Positions 41,354 to 52,200 of a stretch of DNA of 64,000 nucleotides are shown here, one piece after another; the stretch's first letter is position 1; each line of letters opens with the position of its first letter. The notes under the pieces were generated by a model. It worked only from the letters and a program-made list of their open reading frames with translations, was not told the origin of the DNA and made no database searches. A program made the position numbers and the translations under genes. This stretch comes from Paenibacillus sanguinis 2301083 = DSM 16941 (GTDB lineage: Bacteria > Bacillota > Bacilli > Paenibacillales > Paenibacillaceae): positions 437,460-501,459 of the forward strand of contig NZ_KB895376.1 in assembly GCF_000374825.1 (NCBI RefSeq), given 5' to 3'.

Positions 41354-42268
41354 ATGAACAATTTGCAATGGACAATGATCGTTATATTCTGGTCCCTGGC
41401 GGCCATTCATGCTATATATCTCGTACTCAAACGGCGGAATCGCGAAAAGGATTACTCTATTCTGGGCCAGCGGCTGTGGACCTGGTGGGGCATGTGGCTG
41501 ATTTTATGTTTGGCCACGTTGTTCAACCCGATCATATCTCTGCTGGGTATCATGCTGCTCTCCTTCTTCGCGCTGAAGGAATACTTTTCCATGATTCGTT
41601 CACGCAAGGCTGAGCGCCGGTTGTATTTATGGGCATATCTATCCATTCCCGCGCAGTTCTACTGGATATATATCGAATGGTACGGGATGTTCATTATCTT
41701 TATTCCGGTATACGTGTTCCTGTTCCTGCCACTCCCCCGGATCATCAACAAAGGTACGGCAGGATTCCTGCGCAGCGTAAGCCGAGTGCAGTGGGGCCTG
41801 ATGCTGATGGTCTTTGGTCTTAGCCATCTGGCTTTCTTCCCCTTCGCCACACCGCAATACGGCGCAGGGCTGGTGCTGCTGCTCGTCGTGCTGACTCAGC
41901 TTAACGATATTGTGCACTACCTGGCCTCCTACTATATCGGAAAGCATAAAATTGCTCCGACAGCGAATCCCTACCTGACCTGGGAAGGCTTCATTGTGGC
42001 CATGCTGGCGACGACGGGAGCCGCTTATATACTGGCGCCATTCTTTACTCCACTCGGGGCCTCCTTTGGCTTGTTCGCAGGCAGCCTGATAGGACTGGGG
42101 GGCTTCATCGGCAGCCTCACGGTCTCCGTACTCAAGCGCGATCTGCGCATGGGCCGTGAGGATCAAACCAATCATCGGGCAAGTATTTATTTGAGCCTGG
42201 TAGACAGCTTGACGTATACATCTCCCGTATTCCTCCATGTGACCCGATATTTCTTCGACTTTATGTAG
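41354..42268 (+). CDS. CdsA-like phosphatidate cytidylyltransferase family protein
   Basis: The 304-residue membrane protein has eight or so helices. Its C-terminal half follows the CdsA pattern: QLNDIVHYLASYYIGKHKIAP..NPYLTWEGF, SLIGLGGFIGSLTVSVLKRDLRM, and the ending YLSLVDSLTYTSPVFLH, where CdsA has KD..PGHGG..DR.D. The exact CDP-DAG signature is degenerate (KRDLRMG, LVDSLTY). It may be a divergent paralog rather than the housekeeping enzyme. There is no strong ribosome binding site. It has no obvious operon partner. Confidence 0.75.
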   Translation: MNNLQWTMIVIFWSLAAIHAIYLVLKRRNREKDYSILGQRLWTWWGMWLILCLATLFNPIISLLGIMLLSFFALKEYFSMIRSRKAERRLYLWAYLSIPAQFYWIYIEWYGMFIIFIPVYVFLFLPLPRIINKGTAGFLRSVSRVQWGLMLMVFGLSHLAFFPFATPQYGAGLVLLLVVLTQLNDIVHYLASYYIGKHKIAPTANPYLTWEGFIVAMLATTGAAYILAPFFTPLGASFGLFAGSLIGLGGFIGSLTVSVLKRDLRMGREDQTNHRASIYLSLVDSLTYTSPVFLHVTRYFFDFM

Positions 42269-42274
42269 CATAGA

Positions 42275-42313
42275 AAACGGCCGCGCCGGGATAACTCCCT
42301 GACACGACCGTTT
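42275..42313. terminator. bidirectional terminator before the xylan locus
   Basis: AAACGG/CCGTTT outer arms with GGG/CCC inside and further imperfect pairs form a hairpin. It lies between convergent genes and marks the 3' end of the long xylan operon. Confidence 0.6.
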
Positions 42314-42355
42314 CTTATTGGGGCAGACTCGAGGAACTTGACGGAAAAGCTTCCT

Positions 42356-43414
42356 CTACTTGTTGAAATTCGGATAGATCATGATCTTGATGCTCGTGTC
42401 CTTCTCCGTTCGCGCCGTTTCCACCGCTTCCTTGATATCATCGAGTGCATAATGATGAGTGATGATCTTCCTCATATCCACGGAAGCATGCTGCAGCGCC
42501 TGAATAGCTGGCTTATAGGTGTTGGCATAACGGAAAACGCCATAGGCATCGATTTCACCGTCGATCAGTTGGCCCATATCCATCGGCACAGTGTCCGAAG
42601 CAGGCAAGCCAACAAAAACAATGGTTCCGCCGCGCCGGACCAGCTTGATCGTATCAGCCATCGCCCGGGCATTGCCCGACGACTCGACAATGAGAGTGAT
42701 TCCCTCTCCGCCCGTCAGCTCCGCAATTCTCGCCTGGACATCCTCGCTGGATGGATCAAGCGCTGCGGTGAAGCCCATGTCGAGGGCCATCTGTCGCCGG
42801 AGCGGCACCATATCCGTACCATAGATTTCGGATATACCGAACAGCTTCGCCGCTTGACCCGCCAGCAGGCCTATCGGACCAAGGCCTGTGATCAGCAGCC
42901 GGTCAAACGGCTTGGCCTGGCCGCGAAGCAAGGCGTGAAAGCCAACGGACAGCGGCTCCAGCAGCGCGCCTTCCTCATAGCTCATCGTTGCCGGCAGCTT
43001 GAACAAATAATCGCTTGGCATCACGATGTATTCCGCCCACGCTCCGTTCACCGGAGGCGTTGCCAGGAAAGCGACATCCGGGCATAAATTGTAGCGCCCT
43101 GTTTTGCAATAATCGCAATGCCCGCAGGTCACTCCCGGCTCCACCGCCACCCGGTCGCCCACCGCTACATTTGTCACATTAACGCCTACCCCCACCACTT
43201 CGCCGGCCAGCTCATGCCCCAGCACGATCGGCTCCTTGACCACGTAACGGCCAATTTTCCCATGCTCGTAATAATGCACGTCCGATCCGCATATGCCGAT
43301 GCAATATACCTTGATCAATGCCTCGTTCTCCTTGGGAACGGGGATGGCCACTTCCTTGACAGCGATAGACAACGGTTCATCCATGATCGCTGCCTTCATC
43401 ATGCCAGCCGCCAT
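42356..43414 (-). CDS. zinc-dependent polyol/alcohol dehydrogenase
   Basis: The 352-residue medium-chain dehydrogenase has catalytic zinc ligands Cys42, His67 and Glu68 (GICGSDVHYYEHG, GHELAGEV) and the structural zinc cysteines 97, 100, 103 and 111. A Rossmann motif (GLGPIGLLAGQAAKLFG) binds NAD(P). The CGSDVHYYEHG form is typical of sorbitol/xylitol dehydrogenases. It is the last gene of the xylan operon and overlaps the GH43 gene by 16 nt. It may interconvert xylose- or glucuronate-derived polyols and ketoses. Exact substrate unproven. Confidence 0.88.
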   Translation of the reverse strand: MAAGMMKAAIMDEPLSIAVKEVAIPVPKENEALIKVYCIGICGSDVHYYEHGKIGRYVVKEPIVLGHELAGEVVGVGVNVTNVAVGDRVAVEPGVTCGHCDYCKTGRYNLCPDVAFLATPPVNGAWAEYIVMPSDYLFKLPATMSYEEGALLEPLSVGFHALLRGQAKPFDRLLITGLGPIGLLAGQAAKLFGISEIYGTDMVPLRRQMALDMGFTAALDPSSEDVQARIAELTGGEGITLIVESSGNARAMADTIKLVRRGGTIVFVGLPASDTVPMDMGQLIDGEIDAYGVFRYANTYKPAIQALQHASVDMRKIITHHYALDDIKEAVETARTEKDTSIKIMIYPNFNK

Positions 43415-45048
43415 AAATGCTCACCTCTTTCTCCATACTCCCGGTATGTAAAATAATCAAAATCCCCATGCTGTCTGCATCCGCTTAAATCCTGCACACA
43501 AACACCGATAAACGCGCCGGTAAAGCCTTGATCCAGCAGAACTCCCCCATGTCTGGATTCCGCATTCTCGTCAGACATACGCCCGGCATCGAGCACCGGA
43601 CCAACAGCCCTCCAATCAACGCCATCTGTCGAGTAATAGAATTGTGCCCGCTCATGATCAAGCGTCAGCTTAAGATAGACGCGCTCGCAGCCATCTACCG
43701 AGATTTCCTGATCCAGCGGCTCATCATATTCCCCCTGATCGCTCGTCAGGATGGCCAGACTTTTGCCTAGCTTTTCGTCCCGGCTAATCCGCAAATAATA
43801 CCAGTTCCGGGCATTATAGTAGTAGACCAGCCCGGCCATCTGCTGGTAGTTATCCGGTTCAAACTCGATCACCGTCTCTGCCTCCGCGATGAAGGACTGC
43901 TGCCTGCGGGCAACCAGACTCTGGCCATAAGCGGAAGAGAACGATTCCCGGCCGCGAAGGCGCAGATATCCCGGTCTTTCCCGCAGCGTAAGCCATGATT
44001 CGTCTGCCGGTTCGCGCAGGGTATTGAAATGAATTGCTAGCGTCTTGCTGTCAAAATGGTCAACACCTGTACCGTGTAAAGATTGCCCGGGGAATGAATG
44101 CTCCGGCAAAGCTGCTGGAGCTTCAACCTCCACTTGCGGCTCACAACCCCCTCCAGCCAGCCGCAGCCAACCGTCTTCCGTCCACACCACCTTCTGAATC
44201 GCCGTCTCCCGACCAAGATTGCACATTCGGGACGACGCTAGAGGCCGGCCACATAAATGAACCATGTACCATTCACCCGCAGCCGTCTCAACCAGATCCG
44301 CATGCCCCGCCCGCTGCAGTGGAAGCTCGGGATTAAAGCGGGAAGTCAACACAGGATTGGCCGGATCAACCTGATAGGGTCCCAGGATGGGCTCAGAACG
44401 GGCCATCGTAACGGCATGCTCATAACGTGTGCCGCCCTCTGCGGTCAGCAGATAATAATAGCTGCCATGGCGGTAAAGATGCGGGCCTTCTGTCAGACCA
44501 AGCGAGGTACCGTGAAAGATCGTATGCACCGGGCCAACCAGCTTCCGTTGCTCCTCATCGTACTCCTGTATCACAATCCCGCCGAAGTGGTTTCGTCCCT
44601 TGCGATGATCCCATACCATATTGAGCAGCCATTTCCGGCCATCTTCATCATGGAACAAGGACGGATCAAAGCCGCTGCTGTTCAGGTAAACCGGCTCTGA
44701 CCAGGGCCCTTCAATCGCAGAAGCATACACAAGATAGTTATGCGTATCCTTGAACGGTCCGATATGACTCTTCACATCGGTGTACACGAGATAGTAAATT
44801 CCGTTGCTGTAGCTCAAACAGGGGGCCCAAACGCCTCCAGAGCTGGGATTTCCAAGCATATCCAACTGACTGCTCCGCGTTAACGGATGCGTTAACAATC
44901 GCCAATGCTTCAGATCCCGGGAATGATGAATCTGAACGCCGGGATACCATTCAAACGTTGAGGTGGCAATATAATAATCTTCGCCGACGCGAATGATCGA
45001 TGGATCAGGATTAAAGCCTCGCAAGATGGGATTCACAATCGTGTTCAT
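43399..45048 (-). CDS. GH43 beta-xylosidase
   Basis: The 549-residue enzyme has a five-bladed GH43 propeller with the three catalytic acids in their family contexts: Asp15 (GFNPDPSI), Asp128 (SGFDPSLF) and Glu187 (LTEGPHLY). A C-terminal beta-sandwich (about 330-540) is typical of subfamily 11 beta-xylosidases such as XynB. It releases xylose from xylo-oligosaccharides. There is no signal peptide, so it should act after uptake. It lies 24 nt after the GH2 gene. Confidence 0.9.
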   Translation of the reverse strand: MNTIVNPILRGFNPDPSIIRVGEDYYIATSTFEWYPGVQIHHSRDLKHWRLLTHPLTRSSQLDMLGNPSSGGVWAPCLSYSNGIYYLVYTDVKSHIGPFKDTHNYLVYASAIEGPWSEPVYLNSSGFDPSLFHDEDGRKWLLNMVWDHRKGRNHFGGIVIQEYDEEQRKLVGPVHTIFHGTSLGLTEGPHLYRHGSYYYLLTAEGGTRYEHAVTMARSEPILGPYQVDPANPVLTSRFNPELPLQRAGHADLVETAAGEWYMVHLCGRPLASSRMCNLGRETAIQKVVWTEDGWLRLAGGGCEPQVEVEAPAALPEHSFPGQSLHGTGVDHFDSKTLAIHFNTLREPADESWLTLRERPGYLRLRGRESFSSAYGQSLVARRQQSFIAEAETVIEFEPDNYQQMAGLVYYYNARNWYYLRISRDEKLGKSLAILTSDQGEYDEPLDQEISVDGCERVYLKLTLDHERAQFYYSTDGVDWRAVGPVLDAGRMSDENAESRHGGVLLDQGFTGAFIGVCVQDLSGCRQHGDFDYFTYREYGERGEHLWRLA

Positions 45049-45072
45049 TTCAGGAGTTCTCTCCTCTCCAGA

Positions 45073-48000
45073 TTACCGCTCAAACCGGAACCAGCCAAAA
45101 TCAAACTGGCTTCCCGGCAAAAAAATAAATGTTACATTCTGTATTCCTGTCACCTTGTTCAAAGAGTACTCTCTCTCCACGTAGCCGTCAGAGTGCGCAA
45201 ATTCAATCAACTGCTGCCGACTCTCGCCATCCTGTCCGGAGAAGCGCACGTGTATGGTATTTTTGTCGATTGGCGAATGTCCGTAAATGACCAGCCTTGA
45301 AGCCCCTTCCGCCGTAAAGTCCAGCTCCTTGAGCTCCAGGGAGACATTATTGCCGATACCTTCGACGCAGCCGTCCACGATCTTGAAGCTGTCGCCATAG
45401 ATATGATCACAATCCGCTGCGGCGTTTTGCTCAAAGGCCCGGTTCTGACGGGTAAAATAAAAGCCCTTGATGTGAACCTTCTGCCGGAATACAAAGCAAA
45501 TGGAAGTGATGCCGCATAGGCGCTTGTTCAGACGAAACGTTTCCTCCTGGTACACATTCCACTTTGTTTCCTTCTGATACACGGTATCGGTCAGCAATAC
45601 GCTGCCTGCTTCGCCCGGTATCCCCTCCCAAATCTGCAGCGGGTAAGGCTCGCTGGTCAGGGCAAAGATCGGGATGGTGAGTTCATTAGAGCCATGTGAG
45701 CCAAAATCGAGATTCCGGAAACCTACCCGGGTCTCCCCGTCCCTGCTGGTGGCTACACCTCTCTCGTTGCCGTTGCCAAGCTCTCCCAAGCTGTAATCAT
45801 ACAATCCGGCGGAGATGAAGCTGTACGGGTCTTTCCCCGCCATGCCGATCCCGGTAACCGTAAATTCCAGTTCAGAGATCAACTTGATCTTGTCGCTGCC
45901 GTTCTTGCTGGTGCAGCGAACACGGAACTCGCCATCTCCAAGCGCCACAATTCGTGCGATAGGTCCATCGCCTTCAATCCGCGCCAGATTGGAAGGGATA
46001 CCCGCGTCATTAACCACGCTCCATGCCACTTCTGTATAGGTGGTATTGTGCGGATGCAGTTTTGCCTCCACCTCAATCTCAGGCTTCATTGCGTCAAGTT
46101 GCTGGCCCGAACTGCTAATCAATTCGATTTTGCGCAGTGGAATTTCGTCATGATTCCCCAGTACAACAGGCATCTCTCGATTGCTCTGTTGAGCGGAGAC
46201 TCCCTGCAGCTCTTCCGCCGTGCAAGGCAGGGCAACCAATTCCAGCGTCCGGCTGTTCATGCCCCTGGAGCTCACTTTCATCCGAATCGCACCCGGCTCA
46301 GTGCCAGCCGCAACAATCGCCATCAGCTTGCCGCTGAATAGTCTGCGGCTAAGGCCTTTGTACGGATCGTAATCCGTACTGTCGCCGTTATCGAGGCCTA
46401 CCAGTCGGCCCGCCCCGGTCACTTCAACAAGCACCCGGTTATTCGCGTTCTCCACCGCCCGGCCATCCTCATCCTCCATTGTGATTTCCACGAAAATGAG
46501 ATCTGTTCCATTCGCAATTAACGACTCCTTATCCGGCTTGAGCCTGATCCGGCTTGCGTCCTTGAAAGAGGTGCGGACAGCGGTAGCAATGACCTGGCCG
46601 TGTTCGTCGTAAGCAATGGCTTGAAGTTCCCCCGTCTGATAAGGAAGCCTCCACCAGCCGGCCAGTTCTTGCCCATGCTTGTGATCCAGCTTGCGGCTGC
46701 CAACGGAAACGCCGTTGCAAATCAACTCCACCCGAGGGGCATTCGAGCAGACACGAACATCTATCATTTGCCCGGGATTGAAATCCCAGTACGGGAACAG
46801 ATGAACCATTGGACGGCTGTGGTAATCTGTCCATGCCGCCTGATAGATGTAATAAGAGTCTTTAGGGAACGTAGCTGTATCAATCTGGCCAAAATAGGAA
46901 TTTTTCGTATGATACGGAGTTGGTTCACCAATGTAGTCGAACCCGGTCCAAATGAACTGGCCCAGGGAGAACGGATTATCCCTTTCTGCTATAATGCAGG
47001 CCTCTGCCGACTTCGCCCCCCAACTGGTCGAGCTGTTCCCCAGCGCCGAGCATTGCTCGTCGTCATCGGCCAGAATGGACTGCTCGAACGGGAAATGATA
47101 CACTCCCCGGCTCTGTACGACCGATGCCGTTTCACTGCCATAGATGACCCAGTCCGGGTGCTCGGCATGATGCTGTCGATAGTATTTCTCCGCATAATTG
47201 TAGCCGGCAACCTTGACGATATCTGCGCATTTCTGCGCGTTCTCCCACGGCATATAGTTGGAACCCAGCGTCACCCGGGCATTCTGCCTTGGATCGTGCT
47301 TGTGCACCTCCTCCATCAGCAGCCTGGTGATTTCCTGCCCTCTTTCATCTGCATGAGTATCATAGATTTCGTTCCCGATGCTCCACAGCAGCAGACTGGG
47401 GTGATTGCGGTCCCTTCTGACCCAGCTCTTGACGTCTGCGGTGGCCCAATCCTTGAAGAAACGGGCATAATCGTAAGTCGTTTTCGGTCTCTCCCACATA
47501 TCAAAGGCCTCTGATACGACCAGAAATCCCATCTCATCCGCCAGGTCCATCAGTTCGGGTGCCGGCATATTGTGAGCCGTCCGGATGGAGTTGACACCCA
47601 TCTCTCGTAAAATTCGCAATCGATGCCGCATAGCTTCCTTGCTGAATGCCGCTCCAAGAGCACCCAGATCATGGTGTTCGCAAACCCCGTTTAACTTCAT
47701 GTGCTTTCCGTTCAGGAAAAACCCTGTATCGGGATCAAGGCAGATGTCACGGAAGCCGATGGATTGAGCGACAGTTTCAACCACCGGGCCGGTGGGGAAA
47801 TCACCCGCTGCTGCTTCAGGGAGACGCAGTTCGGTCACAAGCGAATATAAATGCGGCGCTTCCGTACTCCAAAGCTGCGGATGAGAAATCGCCATTTTTT
47901 GCAGATTTATAATGACGTTGTCCAAGCCGGTTCCTGCTGCTGGCGAGACCTCTTCCACACTGGACTGAACGATTTCCCCTTTGTACAAGAGGGTATGAGA

Positions 48001-48528
48001 GAGCAGCGCATTGCGATCAAGCTTTAGCTCGGTTTCAATATCCACCTGCCATTCATCCCCTTGCCGGGCAGTAGAAATATAAAGGCCATCGGTAACGATA
48101 TGACTTCGGCCCCGCAGCTTCAGCCAGACATTGCGATAAATCCCGGCGCCGGAATACCATCTGCTGTTAGGACTTTGAAACACTACCTTGAGCAAAAGCT
48201 CATTTTCCCCGGTCACCAGCGCCGCCGTGATATCATGTTCAAAGGATGAATAGCCGTATTTCCATTCCCCGACTTGCTGTCCGTTTACGTACAAAGAAGA
48301 GTCCATATAAACCCCGTCGAAGGCCAATAAAACTTCCTCATCGCCACCTGCATAATCGAATGTCTTCCTGTACCAGCCGATGCTGTTCTCGTACAAATCC
48401 AGCGTATTGTAGATCAGCCAGTCATGGGGAATATCGATTGGTTCAAAGCTCAGGCCGGCAGGACCCGCCACTTCCAGACTACTTTTGGCAAATGACCATC
48501 CATCATTGAACCGTAGCTTGTGATTCAT
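45073..48528 (-). CDS. large GH2 family glycoside hydrolase
   Basis: The 1151-residue cytosolic protein has GH2 sugar-binding, Ig-like and TIM-barrel domains (1-580). The acid/base is Glu387 (LLLWSIGNEIYDTHADE), and the nucleophile Glu466 (YGSETAS). Further beta-sandwich domains follow (about 590-820), and a C-terminal carbohydrate-binding-like domain (about 1010-1151). GH2 covers beta-galactosidases, mannosidases and glucuronidases. From its place between GH67 and GH43 it probably removes a side-chain sugar from xylan fragments, perhaps galactose or arabinose. The bond specificity is not readable. Confidence 0.88.
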   Translation of the reverse strand: MNHKLRFNDGWSFAKSSLEVAGPAGLSFEPIDIPHDWLIYNTLDLYENSIGWYRKTFDYAGGDEEVLLAFDGVYMDSSLYVNGQQVGEWKYGYSSFEHDITAALVTGENELLLKVVFQSPNSRWYSGAGIYRNVWLKLRGRSHIVTDGLYISTARQGDEWQVDIETELKLDRNALLSHTLLYKGEIVQSSVEEVSPAAGTGLDNVIINLQKMAISHPQLWSTEAPHLYSLVTELRLPEAAAGDFPTGPVVETVAQSIGFRDICLDPDTGFFLNGKHMKLNGVCEHHDLGALGAAFSKEAMRHRLRILREMGVNSIRTAHNMPAPELMDLADEMGFLVVSEAFDMWERPKTTYDYARFFKDWATADVKSWVRRDRNHPSLLLWSIGNEIYDTHADERGQEITRLLMEEVHKHDPRQNARVTLGSNYMPWENAQKCADIVKVAGYNYAEKYYRQHHAEHPDWVIYGSETASVVQSRGVYHFPFEQSILADDDEQCSALGNSSTSWGAKSAEACIIAERDNPFSLGQFIWTGFDYIGEPTPYHTKNSYFGQIDTATFPKDSYYIYQAAWTDYHSRPMVHLFPYWDFNPGQMIDVRVCSNAPRVELICNGVSVGSRKLDHKHGQELAGWWRLPYQTGELQAIAYDEHGQVIATAVRTSFKDASRIRLKPDKESLIANGTDLIFVEITMEDEDGRAVENANNRVLVEVTGAGRLVGLDNGDSTDYDPYKGLSRRLFSGKLMAIVAAGTEPGAIRMKVSSRGMNSRTLELVALPCTAEELQGVSAQQSNREMPVVLGNHDEIPLRKIELISSSGQQLDAMKPEIEVEAKLHPHNTTYTEVAWSVVNDAGIPSNLARIEGDGPIARIVALGDGEFRVRCTSKNGSDKIKLISELEFTVTGIGMAGKDPYSFISAGLYDYSLGELGNGNERGVATSRDGETRVGFRNLDFGSHGSNELTIPIFALTSEPYPLQIWEGIPGEAGSVLLTDTVYQKETKWNVYQEETFRLNKRLCGITSICFVFRQKVHIKGFYFTRQNRAFEQNAAADCDHIYGDSFKIVDGCVEGIGNNVSLELKELDFTAEGASRLVIYGHSPIDKNTIHVRFSGQDGESRQQLIEFAHSDGYVEREYSLNKVTGIQNVTFIFLPGSQFDFGWFRFER

Positions 48529-48552
48529 CGCATTTCGCCCTCTCTTCTGTTC

Positions 48553-50625
48553 CTAATAAATTGTTCGTCCGTGTTCGTCGGCCATACCCGATTTGCGAAA
48601 AAAATACGTATTGATTTGATCCCGCCATTCCAGGGCGTGCTGCGCCTGCTCCTGAAGCCGGGAACGAACATTTTCAAATTGCCCGGCGTCTATGCTTCCT
48701 TCCAGAGTCAGCCACTTCTCCAGAAAACCCGCTGCCTGCTCCGCACCGGCAAAATGCGTGTCGTAAATATGCTGAATGACCGTTTGACCGGAATGCAGCT
48801 TATGGGAGTATGGAACATGATGAAAAAACAGCAGCAATTCGTCCGGACAGGTATCCAGCGATTCATAAAGCTCTGCATAAGGCGGGTGATATTGAGACGT
48901 ATATCCGGTTCCCGTCTTCACGGTTCGATCCACGCCTATTCCGTCCCTGTCGGCAAAATGATAGGTTCCCCACCGGGAATACTCGTAACCGTCGACGTTG
49001 GGCCCGTAATGATGATTCGGGTTGACCATCCAGCCAACGCCAAGCGGGGCCGTGTAATTTTCATAGGTCTGCCAGGAGTTCAGCAGAATATGCAGAATAA
49101 TCTCTACTACCTTGGGCTTGGTCCCGAACGTCAGATAAATCCACTCTCTGGCAATCTGTTCGGGGGTCAGCTGCGGATTCCAGCTCAGACGGCCAAAGCC
49201 GTATAAATTGGCCTGGGCCAAAACATGCCCCGTCCAGTTCTCGTCATTCCCGATGTTGGATACAGCCGCAATGCCGCCTAATTTGCTGCCAAACAGCGTC
49301 CCGGATACTACCTTGGCTACCTCGGACCCTTCTCCGCGCGCAAAGGTGTCAAATTCCAGCACTTCCTTCCACTGTGGCACCAGGTAGCAGACATGTCTCG
49401 CCTGTCCGGTATATTCCTGGGCGATCTGCAGCTCCAGCATCTGATGGGTCGAGGGCAAGGCCCCGAACAACGGCGATACGGGCTCACGGACCTGAAAATC
49501 CATCGGTCCGTTCTTGATCTGCAGGATCACATTATCATGGAATCCGCCGTCAAGCGGGGTGAAATGATCATATGCTGCTCTGGCCCGGTCCGTGCTGCGA
49601 TCGCGCCAGTCCTGCTGACAGTTGTAGACAAAGCAGCGCCAGATTACGATGCCTCCATAGGGCTGTAACGCTTCCGCCAGCATGTTCGCTCCATCAATAT
49701 GGTTGCGTCCATACGTAAACGGCCCGGGACGCGATTCGGAATCCGCCTTGACGAGAAAACCGCCGAAATCAGGAATCACCCGGTAAATATCGCTGGCCGC
49801 CTTCCTCCACCACATTCTGACCTCTTCAACAAGCGGGTCAGCCACAGGCAAGTTCCCGACCTGAATCGGGCTGGCAAAATTGATGCTCAGGAACGTGGTA
49901 ATCCCATATTCGCGGAAGACCTCAGCGACCCGGACCACCTCCGGCAGCTGCGACTCCGTGATCAGCATGGTTTCGTAATGATGGACATTCACATTGTTGA
50001 TGGAGATCGCATTGATTCCCGTAGAGGAGAGCAGCCGCGCATAATCCTTGACGCGGGTTAAATCGCCGACAATCCGGTTATTTTCATAAAAAATGGATTG
50101 CCCCGCGTAACCTCGCTCAATGCTTCCATCCATGTTGTCCCACTGGTTGATCATCCTTAGTCCGTTCGAGGGGGATTCCTGAATATCCAGGTCCTCCAGC
50201 GTGCTTCCCATTTGCATAAGCCTGAGCAGGTGAAAAGCTGCATACAAGGCTCCGCGTTCCGATTTCCCGGCAACAAGCAGACACTTCCGCCCGTTCAAAG
50301 AGCAGGTTTTGAGCACATAACTATCTGGTGACGAGTCAGACAAGGGTGATAAAGCTTCGTCAATGGCGCCCGATTGTCCCCCGACTCCCAGCAGCATATA
50401 ATGAGAGGCTTCCGGGTCCGACCTTCTTTGCGGCTCCACACCGATCAGCGATAACATGCCCTGCTGAAGCTCCGACACCGCCGATTCAAGCACAAGGCCG
50501 GCGGTGGCCGGGGAGACTAGCTCCCCGCACCATTTCCGGTATTCCTCAAGGCTTGCCGGATCAGTGACCGCCGCGTACCGCAGCCAGCATTTGTAAACCT
50601 CACTGTGATTGCCTGGCAATTGCAT
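48553..50625 (-). CDS. GH67 alpha-glucuronidase
   Basis: The 690-residue enzyme has the full GH67 layout: an N-terminal alpha/beta domain, a TIM barrel ([62 protein letters not shown] as landmarks, read in parts) and a helical C-terminus. It cuts (4-O-methyl)glucuronic acid from the non-reducing end of aldouronic acids. It lacks a signal peptide, as usual, and works on imported oligosaccharides. It lies 20 nt after the substrate-binding protein gene. This enzyme is the strongest indicator that the locus is for glucuronoxylan. Confidence 0.95.
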   Translation of the reverse strand: MQLPGNHSEVYKCWLRYAAVTDPASLEEYRKWCGELVSPATAGLVLESAVSELQQGMLSLIGVEPQRRSDPEASHYMLLGVGGQSGAIDEALSPLSDSSPDSYVLKTCSLNGRKCLLVAGKSERGALYAAFHLLRLMQMGSTLEDLDIQESPSNGLRMINQWDNMDGSIERGYAGQSIFYENNRIVGDLTRVKDYARLLSSTGINAISINNVNVHHYETMLITESQLPEVVRVAEVFREYGITTFLSINFASPIQVGNLPVADPLVEEVRMWWRKAASDIYRVIPDFGGFLVKADSESRPGPFTYGRNHIDGANMLAEALQPYGGIVIWRCFVYNCQQDWRDRSTDRARAAYDHFTPLDGGFHDNVILQIKNGPMDFQVREPVSPLFGALPSTHQMLELQIAQEYTGQARHVCYLVPQWKEVLEFDTFARGEGSEVAKVVSGTLFGSKLGGIAAVSNIGNDENWTGHVLAQANLYGFGRLSWNPQLTPEQIAREWIYLTFGTKPKVVEIILHILLNSWQTYENYTAPLGVGWMVNPNHHYGPNVDGYEYSRWGTYHFADRDGIGVDRTVKTGTGYTSQYHPPYAELYESLDTCPDELLLFFHHVPYSHKLHSGQTVIQHIYDTHFAGAEQAAGFLEKWLTLEGSIDAGQFENVRSRLQEQAQHALEWRDQINTYFFRKSGMADEHGRTIY

Positions 50626-50645
50626 GAAAGTACCTCCACTTTTTG

Positions 50646-52166
50646 CTATTTCGATTTGGCCAATGCGGCGGCATACTCTTCAGCTACCTTGTCGCCGCCA
50701 ACCTGCTTGAATTTCTCAAGCTGCTCCTTCCAGCCGTTCTCGTCCAGCTTGCCCATAATGAATTTCACCTTGGCGTCGATCAGAAGTTGCGTCAGTTCTG
50801 CACCACGTTCTGCCCAAGTATCGGATACCAGACTCATCGTCGGGTCCTTGACCGCATATTGTTCATTTTCTTTCTCCACCTGAATCACTTTCTCGGAGAT
50901 CGGGTCGAGATCGCCTGGCGTTTTAATTGCTGTTAAAGGTACCGTAACGAGAGGCTTATTGTACGGGAAGGAAACCTCATCATCATAAAGCTCCTGGTTG
51001 AGACGAACCGCCTTCCCATCCTTCATTTCATAATGCTTGCCTTCAATTCCCCATTCCAGCAAGTCCGCCATTTCCTGATCCGCCAGCTTGTCAAAGAAAG
51101 TCAGCAGTTGCTTCAGCTCTTCTTCACTTTTTACGCTTGCTTTCGGAAACATCAGAATCCCGTTGGAGCCTCGGTCCGCAGATACTCTTTTTCCCTGCGG
51201 CCCTTCCAGCGCGCTGACAAAGTCCAGCTTTGCTTCGGGGTTCACTTTCTCGACACGGCTTTGAAAGCCAAGCACATTGTTGGTTGCGGCATTGATTACA
51301 CCGGCTTTGCCGTTCTCCAGATTCCCTTCATTTTGTCCCACATCAATGGAGGCAAAATCCTTGTTAATCAGCCCTTCATCGTAAAGCCTTTTCATAAACT
51401 TGAGATATTCCAGGTATTCTGGCGTCTCTTCCGCTTTCACAAACTTCCCGTTGGTCTCGCTCCAATTGTTTGGAGCTCCAAAAGCCGGGCTGAAGTCGAA
51501 GGAGAGCGTATTATTGATGATCATAAGTGTAGCGCCTGTGGTATCATTTTTACCGTTGTTATCCGGGTCCTGCTCTGTGAACGCTTTTAACATCTGGTAT
51601 AAATCGTCAACTGTTTGTGGCGGTTGCATGCCGAGATGATCAAGCCAGTCCTGACGGTACACGAACGTATAGCGAGATACAGGACGGAACCGTGGTATCC
51701 CGTACAATCGGCCTTCGATGGATACGTTGTCGTAGACGAGCTGCGGCATAGAGGCCAAATTCTTATAGTCTTTAATAAGATCGGTAATGTCCCAGAAGGC
51801 GCCGTTTTGGGCAGCCGTAATCAGATAGGACTGATTAGGCGCACCGCAGCTCGCCAGCACCTGCGGCAGTTCACCGGAGGCAATCATGACCGGCAGCTTG
51901 GTACAGAAGTCATTGCTGGAAATATGAGTGAAATCAAGCGATGTGTTCGTATATTTCTCCATGGCCTGCTCGACTTCGTTATCCTTTTGCGGAACTTCTT
52001 TTCCGTCAAAGTTCAAGGTCATCTTGATATTGAGCGGCTGATTGGCTGAGCCGGGGTCTGCCTGGCTGGCCTCGTTGGAGCCACACCCTGCCAGCAGAGA
52101 GCCGGCTAGAGCCAGAACAAGCATCGCCGCCCCCATTTTTTTCTGTATACTTTTTTTAAGTGTCAT
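50646..52166 (-). CDS. LplA-type oligosaccharide-binding lipoprotein
   Basis: The 506-residue extracellular binding protein has a lipobox LLAGC (Cys28). Its long, family-typical body includes [39 protein letters not shown] (in parts) and [15 protein letters not shown]. It belongs to the LplA/YtcQ cluster that serves complex sugars in Paenibacillus and Bacillus. The start at 52166 has GGGAGG 8 nt upstream. It delivers, probably, aldouronate oligosaccharides to the two permeases encoded upstream. No ATPase gene lies in the operon; a shared MsmX-like ATPase is likely. Confidence 0.9.
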   Translation of the reverse strand: MTLKKSIQKKMGAAMLVLALAGSLLAGCGSNEASQADPGSANQPLNIKMTLNFDGKEVPQKDNEVEQAMEKYTNTSLDFTHISSNDFCTKLPVMIASGELPQVLASCGAPNQSYLITAAQNGAFWDITDLIKDYKNLASMPQLVYDNVSIEGRLYGIPRFRPVSRYTFVYRQDWLDHLGMQPPQTVDDLYQMLKAFTEQDPDNNGKNDTTGATLMIINNTLSFDFSPAFGAPNNWSETNGKFVKAEETPEYLEYLKFMKRLYDEGLINKDFASIDVGQNEGNLENGKAGVINAATNNVLGFQSRVEKVNPEAKLDFVSALEGPQGKRVSADRGSNGILMFPKASVKSEEELKQLLTFFDKLADQEMADLLEWGIEGKHYEMKDGKAVRLNQELYDDEVSFPYNKPLVTVPLTAIKTPGDLDPISEKVIQVEKENEQYAVKDPTMSLVSDTWAERGAELTQLLIDAKVKFIMGKLDENGWKEQLEKFKQVGGDKVAEEYAAALAKSK

Positions 52167-52200
52167 TCCTATTGCCTCCCTTTTGAATAACATCAATTTG